NCBI GenBank assembly: GCA_026988575.1
Contig: JALSKZ010000036.1
Span: 1-57,607, forward strand
DNA length: 57,607 nt
Origin: Thermodesulfobacteriales bacterium
GTDB lineage: Bacteria; Desulfobacterota; Thermodesulfobacteria; Thermodesulfobacteriales; Thermodesulfatatoraceae
Direction: 5' to 3'
Below are positions 42,707-51,042 of this stretch, one piece after another. The notes under the pieces were generated by a model. That model worked only from the letters and a program-made list of their open reading frames with translations. It was not told where the DNA came from and made no database searches. A program made the position numbers and the translations under genes. Within the stretch, counting starts at the first letter, position 1. Every line of letters begins with the position of its first letter.

Positions 42707-42754
42707 ATACAATATATTGTGGTTTTAATTTGATTGACATCCATTATAGAGTGG
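42707..42754 (+). promoter_or_regulatory. Pair of NrdR-like boxes upstream of nrdD
   Basis: Box 1 (42707-42722, ATACAATATATTGTGG) matches the NrdR consensus ACACWATATWTWGTGT at 14 of 16 positions; box 2 (42739-42754) matches at 11. The starts are 32 bases apart, three helical turns, the spacing usual for NrdR pairs. TTGACA (42734-42739) overlaps the edge of box 2, so binding would block a promoter. Repression of nrdD at high dATP is expected from the family. Confidence 0.6.
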
Positions 42755-42796
42755 TTTACGCTATAGTCGCCTCGACAAGCCTATCAGGAGGAAGAG

Positions 42797-44869
42797 ATGG
42801 AACCATTGGTTCGCAAAAGAGACGGAAGTTTTGTGCCTTTTGATCGCCGAAGGATCATAAATGCTGTTTTTAAGGCGGTAAAGGCCGTAGGCCAAGATGA
42901 TCGTGCTGTCGCGGAACGGGTGGCTGACGATGTGGCGGTCAAGCTTTACCGGAGCTTTTTCAAGTTTGGCAACGTCCCTCATGTAGAACAGATCCAGGAC
43001 ATAATCGAAGACACCCTTATTGGCCATGGTCTTAGTGAGGTGGCCAAGGCTTATATCCTGTATCGTGAAAAGCGCAAACAGGCGCGTGAGATCGGCAAGG
43101 CCATTGTTGACGGCGTCAACCTCATTGAGGAATACCTCACCCGGGAGGACTGGCGGGTCCAGGAAAATTCCAACATGAATTATTCCCTACAGGGGCTAAA
43201 TTTTCATATTTCTTCTTCGGTGGTGGCCCGTTATTGGCTTACCAAGCTTTATCCCGCCCAGATAGAAGAGGCCCATCGCGAGGGAGATTTTCACATCCAC
43301 GATTTGGGTATTTTGGCCTCTTACTGTGTAGGTTGGGATTTGTATGACCTGCTCTTACGCGGTTTTGGTGGGGTGCCAGGTAAGGTAGAATCACGTCCAG
43401 CCAGACATTTTCGAACGGCTTTGGGGCAGATAGTAAACTTTTTTTACACCTTGCAGGGAGAGGCCGCTGGGGCCCAGGCGTTTTCTAATTTCGACACGCT
43501 TTTGGCGCCTTTTGTGCGTTACGATGGCCTTTCCTATAAAGAAGTAAAGCAGGCCTTACAGGAGTTTCTCTTTAATGTAAATGTCCCCACCAGGGTGGGC
43601 TTTCAGACTCCCTTTACCAACCTTACTATGGACCTCAAAGTGCCAGAGTCCTTTAAAGATCAAGCGGTAGTGGTGGGGGGGAAGTTGCGCGGGGAGACCT
43701 ACCAGGAATTTCAGCCCGAGATGGACATGATTAATAAGGCCTTTTGTGAGCTCATGATGGCGGGAGACGCCAAAGGCCGCATTTTTACCTTCCCCATCCC
43801 CACCTATAACATTACGCAAAATTTTGCTTGGGATAACCCGGCCCTTGAACCCCTCTGGGAAATGACTCGTAAATACGGCATTCCTTATTTTGCCAACTTT
43901 GTTAATTCCGATATGAATCCAGATGATGCCCGTTCCATGTGTTGCCGGTTGCGTCTGGACAACCGTGAGCTCAAAAAGCGCCAAGGCGGGCTTTTTGGTT
44001 CGGCCCCCCTTACAGGCTCCATAGGGGTAGTAACGTTGAATATGCCGCGTTTGGCCTATCTCTCTACTTGTGAAGAAGAATTCTTTGACCGTCTCTCTGC
44101 CCTTATGGAGCTGGCCAAGATCTCCTTGGAGATAAAACGCAAAATTATAGAAGATTTTACCGACAAGGGGCTTTACCCCTACTCCAAGGTCTATCTTTCC
44201 CAGGTAAAGGAGCGTACGGGCCGCTACTGGACGAACCATTTTGCTACCATTGGCATTATAGGTATGAATGAGGCGTGTCTCAATTTTCTAGGGGAGGCTA
44301 TATATACCAGGGGGGGCAAAGAATGGACTTTAAAAGTATTGCGTTTTATGCGGGAAAAGCTTGCCGAATTTCAGGAAGAAACGGGCAACCTCTATAACCT
44401 AGAGGCCACCCCGGCCGAGGGGGCCAGTTATCGTTTGGCCAAGATCGACAGGGCAAAATTTGCCAATATCAAGACGGCCGGCACCAAAGATACCCCCTAC
44501 TATACCAACTCTGTACACCTGCCGGTCAATTATACGGATGATATTTTTGAGATCCTTTCTCATCAAGATGACTTGCAGGTGCTTTTTACCGGAGGTACGG
44601 TGGTACACCTCTTCATAGGAGAAGAGATCCCCGATACCCAGATAGTAAAATCTCTGGTCAAGGCCATTGTGGAAAGGTTTCGACTCCCCTATTTTTCTAT
44701 TACCCCCACCTTTTCTATTTGCCCGGTCCACGGGTATATTCCAGGTAAACACGAAGTATGTCCGTACCCCCACACCGATGAGGAGCTGGAGCGTTTTGGA
44801 CAAGAGGTAGAGATTGACCCGCTAAATTTGGCGTTATTGGCCGAAAAGGCCTATCGTGAAACGTCTTAA
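42797..44869 (+). CDS. nrdD: Anaerobic ribonucleoside-triphosphate reductase, catalytic part without glycyl-radical tail
   Basis: NrdD makes deoxynucleotides without oxygen. An ATP-cone (about 1-95, VRKRDGSFVPFDRRRI) regulates activity. The catalytic barrel includes NYSLQGLNFH, NVPTRVGFQTPFTN and the active-site loop SMCCRLRLDNREL. The C-terminus reaches the zinc region (SICPVHGYIPGKHEVCP) but then diverges to CPYPHTDEELERF and stops at 44869 without the RVxGYxRPV glycyl-radical segment. That segment is encoded by the next gene, 26 bases on. Length is 690 residues. AGGAGG precedes the ATG. Confidence 0.93.
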   Translation: MEPLVRKRDGSFVPFDRRRIINAVFKAVKAVGQDDRAVAERVADDVAVKLYRSFFKFGNVPHVEQIQDIIEDTLIGHGLSEVAKAYILYREKRKQAREIGKAIVDGVNLIEEYLTREDWRVQENSNMNYSLQGLNFHISSSVVARYWLTKLYPAQIEEAHREGDFHIHDLGILASYCVGWDLYDLLLRGFGGVPGKVESRPARHFRTALGQIVNFFYTLQGEAAGAQAFSNFDTLLAPFVRYDGLSYKEVKQALQEFLFNVNVPTRVGFQTPFTNLTMDLKVPESFKDQAVVVGGKLRGETYQEFQPEMDMINKAFCELMMAGDAKGRIFTFPIPTYNITQNFAWDNPALEPLWEMTRKYGIPYFANFVNSDMNPDDARSMCCRLRLDNRELKKRQGGLFGSAPLTGSIGVVTLNMPRLAYLSTCEEEFFDRLSALMELAKISLEIKRKIIEDFTDKGLYPYSKVYLSQVKERTGRYWTNHFATIGIIGMNEACLNFLGEAIYTRGGKEWTLKVLRFMREKLAEFQEETGNLYNLEATPAEGASYRLAKIDRAKFANIKTAGTKDTPYYTNSVHLPVNYTDDIFEILSHQDDLQVLFTGGTVVHLFIGEEIPDTQIVKSLVKAIVERFRLPYFSITPTFSICPVHGYIPGKHEVCPYPHTDEELERFGQEVEIDPLNLALLAEKAYRETS

Positions 44870-44895
44870 CAGAAAGTTAAAGGAGGTTTGGAGTC

Positions 44896-45069
44896 GTGGA
44901 CAACAAAAAGAGTGTCTCAAGGCGTGTAAAAATAAAGGCCGTGCCTGTAGAGGTGTATTCGCGGGTGGTGGGTTATTTCCGCCCGGTACAAAACTGGAAT
45001 AAGGGCAAACAACAGGAATTTGTAGAGCGCAAACATATTCCTGTCCAAAAGTTATCCCGGTCTGTTTAG
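44896..45069 (+). CDS. Stand-alone glycyl-radical domain of anaerobic ribonucleotide reductase
   Basis: A GTG at 44896, with AAAGGAGG nine bases upstream, opens a 57-codon frame. Residues 19-46 contain EVYSRVVGYFRPVQNWN and KGKQQEFVERK, the exact C-terminal glycyl-radical signature of class III NrdD, with the radical glycine at G26. In other bacteria this segment is the end of NrdD itself. The preceding residues (MDNKKSVSRRVKIKA) are basic and do not supply the CPxC pair of the usual zinc site. Its frame differs from nrdD. It is probably a separate subunit that docks into NrdD, comparable in principle to GrcA for pyruvate formate-lyase. Confidence 0.88.
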   Translation: MDNKKSVSRRVKIKAVPVEVYSRVVGYFRPVQNWNKGKQQEFVERKHIPVQKLSRSV

Positions 45070-45073
45070 GGAA

Positions 45074-46081
45074 ATGGGCGTGAGCAAGAAGACAGACTCT
45101 ACCGATTTTATCCTCTCCGCGGCGCGGGAGGTCTTATCTATAGAGATAGAAGGCCTTGAAGCAGTCAGGGCCAAGATAGGCCGTTCCTTTGCGGTGGCGG
45201 TGGAACTTATTTTGCGTATTCCAGGTCGTGTGGTGGTAACGGGCATGGGGAAAAGTGGTCTTATAGGGCGAAAGATCGTGGCTACCCTTTCCTCCACCGG
45301 GACTCCGTCGTTTTTTCTCCACCCGGCAGAGGCCCTTCACGGCGATCTAGGTATGGTGGTAAGCCAAGACGTGGTATTGGCTATATCTAATTCTGGTGAG
45401 ACTGAAGAGGTGAATCGACTCTTGCCCACCCTTCGTAACCGGGGGCTCAAGATAATAGCCTTTACCGGTAGGCCAGAGTCTACTCTGGGCCGTTTGGCCG
45501 ACGTGGTCCTAGACGTAGGGGTCCCCCGGGAGGCCTGCCCCCTAGGGTTGGCCCCCACCGCCAGCACTACGGCTGCTTTGGCCATGGGAGACGCTTTGGC
45601 CATGGTTTTGGCCAAATTGCGAGATCTACGTCCCGAAGATTTTCAGCGTAATCATCCTGGGGGAACCCTTGGTGAGCGTCTAAAGGTGAAGGTGTCACAG
45701 ATCATGCTTACCGGTAAGGCCCTACCCATAGTGAGTCCTGAAATGACCATGAGCGAGGCCCTGCCTGAGATGAACGCCAAACGCCTGGGGTGTGTGTTGG
45801 TCTTGGATCATAGCGGTGTTTTGCTGGGGATCATTACCGATGGTGATCTGCGTCGGGCCATGGTGGCGTATGGAGACGTGCGTTCGCGTCGGGTAAAGGA
45901 GCTTATGACCCCTGACCCCAAGACCATACAGGAAGACCAATTAGCGGCTCACGCCCTAGAGCTCATGGAGCAAAACCTCATTACCGTCTTGCCGGTGGTG
46001 GACCGCCAGGGACACGTTAAAGGTATAGTCCATTTGCACGATATATTAGGAAAGGGCCAATTTCGTTTCACAGGAGTTTAA
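45074..46081 (+). CDS. kdsD: D-arabinose 5-phosphate isomerase (KpsF/GutQ family)
   Basis: KdsD makes arabinose 5-phosphate for Kdo in lipopolysaccharide. The N-terminal SIS domain shows VVVTGMGKSGLIGRKI, FFLHPAEALHGDLGM and AISNSGETEEV. Two CBS domains follow (about 205-330; MSEALPEMNAKRLGCVLV and MTPDPKTIQEDQLAA). Length is 335 residues. It lies 4 bases after the glycyl-radical gene and 2 bases before the glycosyltransferase. Confidence 0.94.
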   Translation: MGVSKKTDSTDFILSAAREVLSIEIEGLEAVRAKIGRSFAVAVELILRIPGRVVVTGMGKSGLIGRKIVATLSSTGTPSFFLHPAEALHGDLGMVVSQDVVLAISNSGETEEVNRLLPTLRNRGLKIIAFTGRPESTLGRLADVVLDVGVPREACPLGLAPTASTTAALAMGDALAMVLAKLRDLRPEDFQRNHPGGTLGERLKVKVSQIMLTGKALPIVSPEMTMSEALPEMNAKRLGCVLVLDHSGVLLGIITDGDLRRAMVAYGDVRSRRVKELMTPDPKTIQEDQLAAHALELMEQNLITVLPVVDRQGHVKGIVHLHDILGKGQFRFTGV

Positions 46082-46083
46082 AT

Positions 46084-47652
46084 ATGAGAGAAATCAAAAA
46101 AGTTTATACCCTTACCAGGGAGTACCGGGGGTTGGCGGGAGTGGGGGGCCTGAAAGATGTAGCCCGTGAGTTGTCCGAAGCGCTTGTCCGGAAGGGCCTG
46201 GAAGTAACGGTGTTTTTGCCTCGTTATGGCTTTATAAACGCCAAGGAGAAGGGTTTTGAGGAAACAGGCATATCCTTTCTGGTGGATATGGACTATACCT
46301 ATGAAGAACGGCGTGAGAAGGTCTTTCTCTGGCAACAAGAGATAAACGGTGTGCGGGTCTTTCTCATTGAGGCTGATCGTTACGCGGAAAAACTAGGCGT
46401 ATATACCTATACTGAAGAAGAGGAAAAGAAAGAACCTTGGAAGAAGAAAGGCTCGGGACACTTTGATTATTTTGCCATGAATATCCTTTTGCAAAAAACG
46501 GCTCTGTGTACGGCTATCTATTTAGACGAAAAGCCGGATATCATGCATTGTCATGACGGTCATACAGCGGTAACGCCGGCCCTGGCGCGGGAGCTTATGG
46601 GGTTTCGCCATTATTTCCGCCAGGGGGGTTTTTTGATAACCATCCATAACGCCGGTTTGGGCTACCACCAAGATGTTGCTGATTTGCCCTTTGCCAAGGC
46701 CAATACCGGTCTTCCGTGGTGGGTGATCAACAATTCTTTGTTGCAGCAGTCGTTTGATCCCTTTATATGCGGGGCAAATTATGCGCTGATAAATACGGTT
46801 TCGGAGGAATATGCCCGTGAGCTTCAAGAGACAGACCTAGATGCCCACACAGGATGGTTGGGGCATGCCCTAAAAGAACGGGGCATAAAGCTTTATGGTA
46901 TTACCAACGGTATTAATCCCGACGATTTTGACCCGCGTCAGCCGGAAAAGTTAGGTCTCCCTGCGGGTTTTGATCCCTCCCGGGGAGATTTGGCCGGTAA
47001 GGCGGTGTGTCGTGCAGAGCTGGTAAAGCGCATCCTTCAAAAGGATCTCCAGGTCAAGATATATGGTACTTTGAGGGATCAAGAAGGGGTCCCCTTGCTT
47101 ACGGCGGTAAGTCGCCTTACCGAACAAAAGGGCATAGACGTCTTGGCTACGGCCCTACGCCTCCTCTACGAAGAGGGTGAAGATTTCCTTACCGTTATTT
47201 TGGGGACGGGGTCTCCCGAGATTGAAGAACGGCTTATTGCCCTTTGTCGCGACTTTTCCGGGAAGATGGTCCTGTTGCTGGGCTATGATCCAGGTCTTGC
47301 CAATCTGATCTACGCCGCTGGTGACTTTTTTGTCATTCCCTCCAATTATGAGCCTTGTGGGCTTACGGATTTTATGGCGCAACTGATGGGCAATTTGCCC
47401 ATTGTTCGGCATACAGGGGGGTTGGTCAAAGTAAAAGACGGGTTTAACGGTTTTGCCTATAAAGAACAACGTCCCGAAGAGCTGGCCAAGGCTATCCAAA
47501 GGGCCTTTGAGGTCTACCGCCGTGAGCCGCAAAAGAGGCTTCAAATGATCAAGCAGGCTGTGGAACATATTTACGAAAATTATACCTGGGATAAGGTGCG
47601 TGAGCGTTATTTAGAACTTTATCGACAGGCCTTAAGCTACCGAGGACTTTAG
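46084..47652 (+). CDS. GT5-family glycogen/starch synthase-like glycosyltransferase
   Basis: This 522-residue protein has the two Rossmann domains of family GT5. The N-terminal domain contains DIMHCHDGHTAVTPALARE and ITIHNAGLGYH. The C-terminal domain shows SRLTEQKGIDVLATAL and PSNYEPCGLTDFMAQL, the acidic E-x7-type motif. The usual KTGGLADV sugar-nucleotide motif reads GVGGLKDV, so the lysine that contacts ADP-glucose in GlgA is absent. The donor and product are therefore uncertain. AGGAG precedes the ATG. Its 3' end overlaps the convergent PilZ gene by 21 bases. Confidence 0.85.
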   Translation: MREIKKVYTLTREYRGLAGVGGLKDVARELSEALVRKGLEVTVFLPRYGFINAKEKGFEETGISFLVDMDYTYEERREKVFLWQQEINGVRVFLIEADRYAEKLGVYTYTEEEEKKEPWKKKGSGHFDYFAMNILLQKTALCTAIYLDEKPDIMHCHDGHTAVTPALARELMGFRHYFRQGGFLITIHNAGLGYHQDVADLPFAKANTGLPWWVINNSLLQQSFDPFICGANYALINTVSEEYARELQETDLDAHTGWLGHALKERGIKLYGITNGINPDDFDPRQPEKLGLPAGFDPSRGDLAGKAVCRAELVKRILQKDLQVKIYGTLRDQEGVPLLTAVSRLTEQKGIDVLATALRLLYEEGEDFLTVILGTGSPEIEERLIALCRDFSGKMVLLLGYDPGLANLIYAAGDFFVIPSNYEPCGLTDFMAQLMGNLPIVRHTGGLVKVKDGFNGFAYKEQRPEELAKAIQRAFEVYRREPQKRLQMIKQAVEHIYENYTWDKVRERYLELYRQALSYRGL

Positions 47653-48324
47653 ACGACAGAGCTCCATTTCTCTCTTTAAGATGTAACGCATGAGGGGTTG
47701 GCGTTCTTTTTCGTTCAAAAAGAATTCTACCCCGTAAAACTCACGTCTATTACGTTTTTGTCGGCGTGCTATCCGCCCTCGTTTGATAAAAAGGGGCGGG
47801 TAGGGCTTAGAGGCCGACAGGTAAAGATCTAGGTGGATGTCGGATATTTCTGTCCCTCTAGGGAGTACTTCTTCGCCTTTTAGGCATATGGCCATGCCGT
47901 TACCGCTTATATCCAATATTTCGGCACACATCTGCCTTTTCCCCCAACGAAAGCGTGCCTTAGAAGAAGGGGGCACCTTTATACGGTAGAATCTTCGGCG
48001 TTCAAGGCGATAGATCTTCTTGGGCCGTGAGGTGTAGACGAATTTATGGTGCGTTTTGATGATATCTACCCGAAAGGAATGGATGATCTTAGAGGTGTCT
48101 TTGTATATGACCCGGGCCCTTTCTAAATGGGGATCCCAAGGGCGGGGCAGGTCAAAGAGCAACATGTCTTTTTTGATCTCCAGCAGTACCGTGGGGCCTG
48201 AGCGGAAGTCCGGGCTTACAAATTGTACCCATATGGACTTTTCTCGCAGCTCTTGCAATAAGAGCTCGATGAGCTCGGGGTTGGATGTAGCTTCGTAGCC
48301 TCCATCAGCAGGGTACCAATTCAT
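47632..48324 (-). CDS. PilZ-domain cyclic-di-GMP receptor, YcgR-like
   Basis: This 230-residue protein has an N-terminal YcgR-type beta domain (about 1-105) and a C-terminal PilZ domain. The c-di-GMP motifs are RLERRRFYRIKVP (RxxxR) and ILDISGNGMAI (D/NxSxxG). It has no signal or membrane helix. Such proteins act as flagellar brakes or control surface traits; no flagellar gene is near. The ATG overlaps the polA stop (ATGA). Confidence 0.9.
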   Translation of the reverse strand: MNWYPADGGYEATSNPELIELLLQELREKSIWVQFVSPDFRSGPTVLLEIKKDMLLFDLPRPWDPHLERARVIYKDTSKIIHSFRVDIIKTHHKFVYTSRPKKIYRLERRRFYRIKVPPSSKARFRWGKRQMCAEILDISGNGMAICLKGEEVLPRGTEISDIHLDLYLSASKPYPPLFIKRGRIARRQKRNRREFYGVEFFLNEKERQPLMRYILKREMELCRLKSSVA

Positions 48325-51032
48325 GCCTTAGCCTCGGCCCAGTTTTTGCCCACCGCCAGGTTTACCACCAAAGGAACGGCAAGTTTTACTACGCCTTCCA
48401 TTTTTTCTCGGACAATTCGTTGGATAACTTCAACTTCTTCTGGCGGTACTTCAAACAAGAGCTCGTCGTGGACCTGTAAAAGCATACGGGTCTTGAGCTT
48501 TTGTTGGGTTATTAGCCTATCAATGGCGATCATGGCCAGTTTGATAATGTCTGCGGCGGTCCCCTGAATAGGGGTATTGATGGCTGTACGTTCGGCAAAC
48601 TCGCGGGCCACACGGTTAGGACTATTTATGTCTGGTAGAGGTCTTTTGCGCCCAAAAAGGGTAGTAACATAGCCTTTTTCGCGGGCCTGGGTCACTATCT
48701 CTTCCATGTATTTCTTAACTCCGGGGTAGCGTTGGAAATAGCGCTCAATAAAGGCCTTGGCTTCCTGGTGACCTATTTTGAGTTCTTTGGCCAGACCGTA
48801 AGGGCTCATGCCGTAAACAATGCCAAAATTTATGGTCTTGGCCATACGGCGCATGTCCGAAGTGACTTCTTCTGGGGCTATGCCAAATATTTCTGCCGCC
48901 GTGCGTCGGTGGATATCTTCGCCTTTTCTAAAGGCCTCGATAAGGTTCTTATCTGCCGAATAGTGGGCCAGGACCCGGAGGTCTATCTGAGAATAGTCTG
49001 CCGAGAGGAATAAGAACCCCTCTTCAGGGACAAAGGCCCGTCTAATGAGAGGTCCTTCCTGGCCTCGAGCAGGTATATTTTGCAGGTTTGGTTCACTGCT
49101 AGAAAGCCTCCCGGTGGCGGTGATGGTTTGGTTAAAAGAGGTATGGATACGGCCGGTTGCTGGGTGGACCAAACGGGGTAGGGCATCGACATAGGTCGAT
49201 TTTAGCTTGGCCAGGGTCCGGTAACGTAATATGAGCTTGGGCAAGGGGTGTTGGTCCGAAAGGGCCTCGAGTACCTCGGTGTCTGTGGAGTGGGCCCGGG
49301 TCTTTTTGGTGCGTTTGACCGAGGGCAGTTTTATCTTTTCAAACAGTATGTAACCTAACTGCACACTGGAATTGAGATTAAATTTTTCTCCCGCCAGGGC
49401 ATAAATTTTTTCTTCTAAGGTCTTTAGCTCCTGGGCCATCTGTTTTGACAGATTAGATAGGTAGCCAACATCAATGCGTATCCCGGCCATTTCCATACGG
49501 GCCAATACCTGAATCAGGGGGTGTTCTATTCGTTGGTAAAGCTCAAGTAGTCCTTCTTCTTGCATTTGGGCCCAGAGTTTTTCGTAGAGCAAATAGGTTA
49601 CATGGGCATCTTCACAGGCATAAATGTAGGCCTTTTTTAGGGGTACGGCGGCAAAATTTTCGTCCTTGGAGAGGGAGGAGGTGACTTCCTTATAAGAAAT
49701 CATGTGGTGGCCCAGTATCTCTTCGGCTAGCTCGTCAAGGGCATGGGAGTGGCGGGTGGGGTTTAACACATAGGAGGCCACCATGGTATCGCCGGCAAGG
49801 CCCTGTAACTCCAAGCCGTGTCTTTGGAGGATGATAAGATCATATTTAATGTTGTGTCCTATTTTGGGTAAACAGGGATCAGCCAGAAGGGGTTTGAGCA
49901 GGTCCCGGGCCTTGAGGGGTAGATTGGATAACGTTTTGTCTTGGTGGGCAAAGGGTAAATAGTAGGCCGTGTGCGGATCAAAACAAAGGGCCAGGCCTAT
50001 CAGTTGGCCTTGCATGGCATTAGTATGGGTGCTTTCTACATCAATTACCAGTCTCTGGGCCTTTTGGGCCTTAGATAATAACTCCTTTAATTCGTCTATT
50101 TGGTTGATTAGGTGGTATCCTTCGTAGGAGAGAGTTTTTTGGGGAGGTAACTCTTTTAAAAGTTTTTTGAACTCAAGCTCTCGAAACAATCTTCGCAGGG
50201 TGTTTAGGTCTCTCTTTTGAAGGCGGTAGGCTTTGAGATCCAGAGGAATAGGGGCATCAGTGCGCAGACTTATCAGCTCCCGAGACAAACGGGCCTTGTC
50301 GGCATGTTCCAGGAGTTTCTCACGGAGGCGTTTTTGTTTTATTTCCTGGGCCCGGGCCAGGACTTCGTCCAGGCTGCCAAACTCTTTGATTAATTTTAAG
50401 GCTGTCTTTTCGCCAATGCCGGGCACTCCGGGTATGTTGTCTATAGCATCTCCACAGAGGGCGCGGACGTCTAGAAGTCTTTGGGGGGGCAGACCAAATC
50501 GCCTTTGGATATCTTGGTCAGTGATGAGGGTGTCTTTCATGGGATCCCAGATTATTACGGTCTCCCTTACCAAGGGGAAAAGGTCTTTGTCTCCTCCGAC
50601 AATGACCAAGGGGTGTTTAAGCTTGGTGGCCAAGGTGGCAATAAGGTCATCGGCCTCAAAGCCTTGTATCTCCAAGATAGTGAGCCCAAAGGCGCGGGCG
50701 ATCTCTTTTATGTAAGGGAGCTGGACGGCCAGGTCTTCGGGCATTACAGGCCTGTTGGCCTTGTATTCTTTAAAGACTTCGTGTCTAAAGGTAGGACCTT
50801 TGGCGTCCAGGCAAAGGGCCACATATTTTGGCTCCCAGTCTTTAAGGAGCTTTAAGATCATCTGCGTAAAGCCAAAGATGGCCTTGGTAGGAAGCCCTTT
50901 AGAATTGGACAAATGCCCGCGAATGGCAAAATAGGCACGGTATATGAAAGAGCTTCCATCGATGGCAAAAAGGGGTTCTTGTCCTAGAGCAGGGGGGAGC
51001 TTCCTTTGCGTAAATAGTTTTCCTTGGGGCAT
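48321..51032 (-). CDS. polA: DNA polymerase I
   Basis: PolA fills gaps and removes primers. The 5'-3' exonuclease domain (about 1-290) starts LFAIDGSSFIYRAYFA and has the helix-hairpin-helix NIPGVPGIGEKTA. The 3'-5' exonuclease keeps its acidic residues (VIDVEST, GHNIKYD, YACEDA), so proofreading should be active. The polymerase core has FLSADYSQIDLRVLAH, RRMAKTINFGIVYGMS and LQVHDELLFE. The ATG at 51032 gives 903 residues; a TTG at 51068 would overlap glnE and lacks a ribosome-binding site. Confidence 0.96.
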   Translation of the reverse strand: MPQGKLFTQRKLPPALGQEPLFAIDGSSFIYRAYFAIRGHLSNSKGLPTKAIFGFTQMILKLLKDWEPKYVALCLDAKGPTFRHEVFKEYKANRPVMPEDLAVQLPYIKEIARAFGLTILEIQGFEADDLIATLATKLKHPLVIVGGDKDLFPLVRETVIIWDPMKDTLITDQDIQRRFGLPPQRLLDVRALCGDAIDNIPGVPGIGEKTALKLIKEFGSLDEVLARAQEIKQKRLREKLLEHADKARLSRELISLRTDAPIPLDLKAYRLQKRDLNTLRRLFRELEFKKLLKELPPQKTLSYEGYHLINQIDELKELLSKAQKAQRLVIDVESTHTNAMQGQLIGLALCFDPHTAYYLPFAHQDKTLSNLPLKARDLLKPLLADPCLPKIGHNIKYDLIILQRHGLELQGLAGDTMVASYVLNPTRHSHALDELAEEILGHHMISYKEVTSSLSKDENFAAVPLKKAYIYACEDAHVTYLLYEKLWAQMQEEGLLELYQRIEHPLIQVLARMEMAGIRIDVGYLSNLSKQMAQELKTLEEKIYALAGEKFNLNSSVQLGYILFEKIKLPSVKRTKKTRAHSTDTEVLEALSDQHPLPKLILRYRTLAKLKSTYVDALPRLVHPATGRIHTSFNQTITATGRLSSSEPNLQNIPARGQEGPLIRRAFVPEEGFLFLSADYSQIDLRVLAHYSADKNLIEAFRKGEDIHRRTAAEIFGIAPEEVTSDMRRMAKTINFGIVYGMSPYGLAKELKIGHQEAKAFIERYFQRYPGVKKYMEEIVTQAREKGYVTTLFGRKRPLPDINSPNRVAREFAERTAINTPIQGTAADIIKLAMIAIDRLITQQKLKTRMLLQVHDELLFEVPPEEVEVIQRIVREKMEGVVKLAVPLVVNLAVGKNWAEAKA

Positions 51033-51042
51033 GTGGGTTTTT

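Larger units (their letters stand above)
42495..42796. other. Intergenic region before nrdD
   Basis: This 302-base region holds a 9-bp inverted repeat (42609-42630), a pair of NrdR-like boxes (42707-42754), a TTGACA element overlapping the second box and the ribosome-binding site AGGAGG (42786-42791). A 98-codon frame starting at 42547 runs into nrdD in another frame and is not called. Confidence 0.6.

Noticed and set aside
42547-42843. 98-residue ORF upstream of nrdD
   Set aside because: It covers the NrdR boxes and the nrdD ribosome-binding site, and its composition is not protein-like.
43556-44239. 227-residue ORF antisense to nrdD
   Set aside because: It is a shadow frame of a conserved gene with no start signal or recognisable domain.
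44870-45069. Frameshift in nrdD instead of a split gene
   Set aside because: Joining the frames would still not supply the missing CPxC zinc residues, and the short gene has its own strong ribosome-binding site and start codon.
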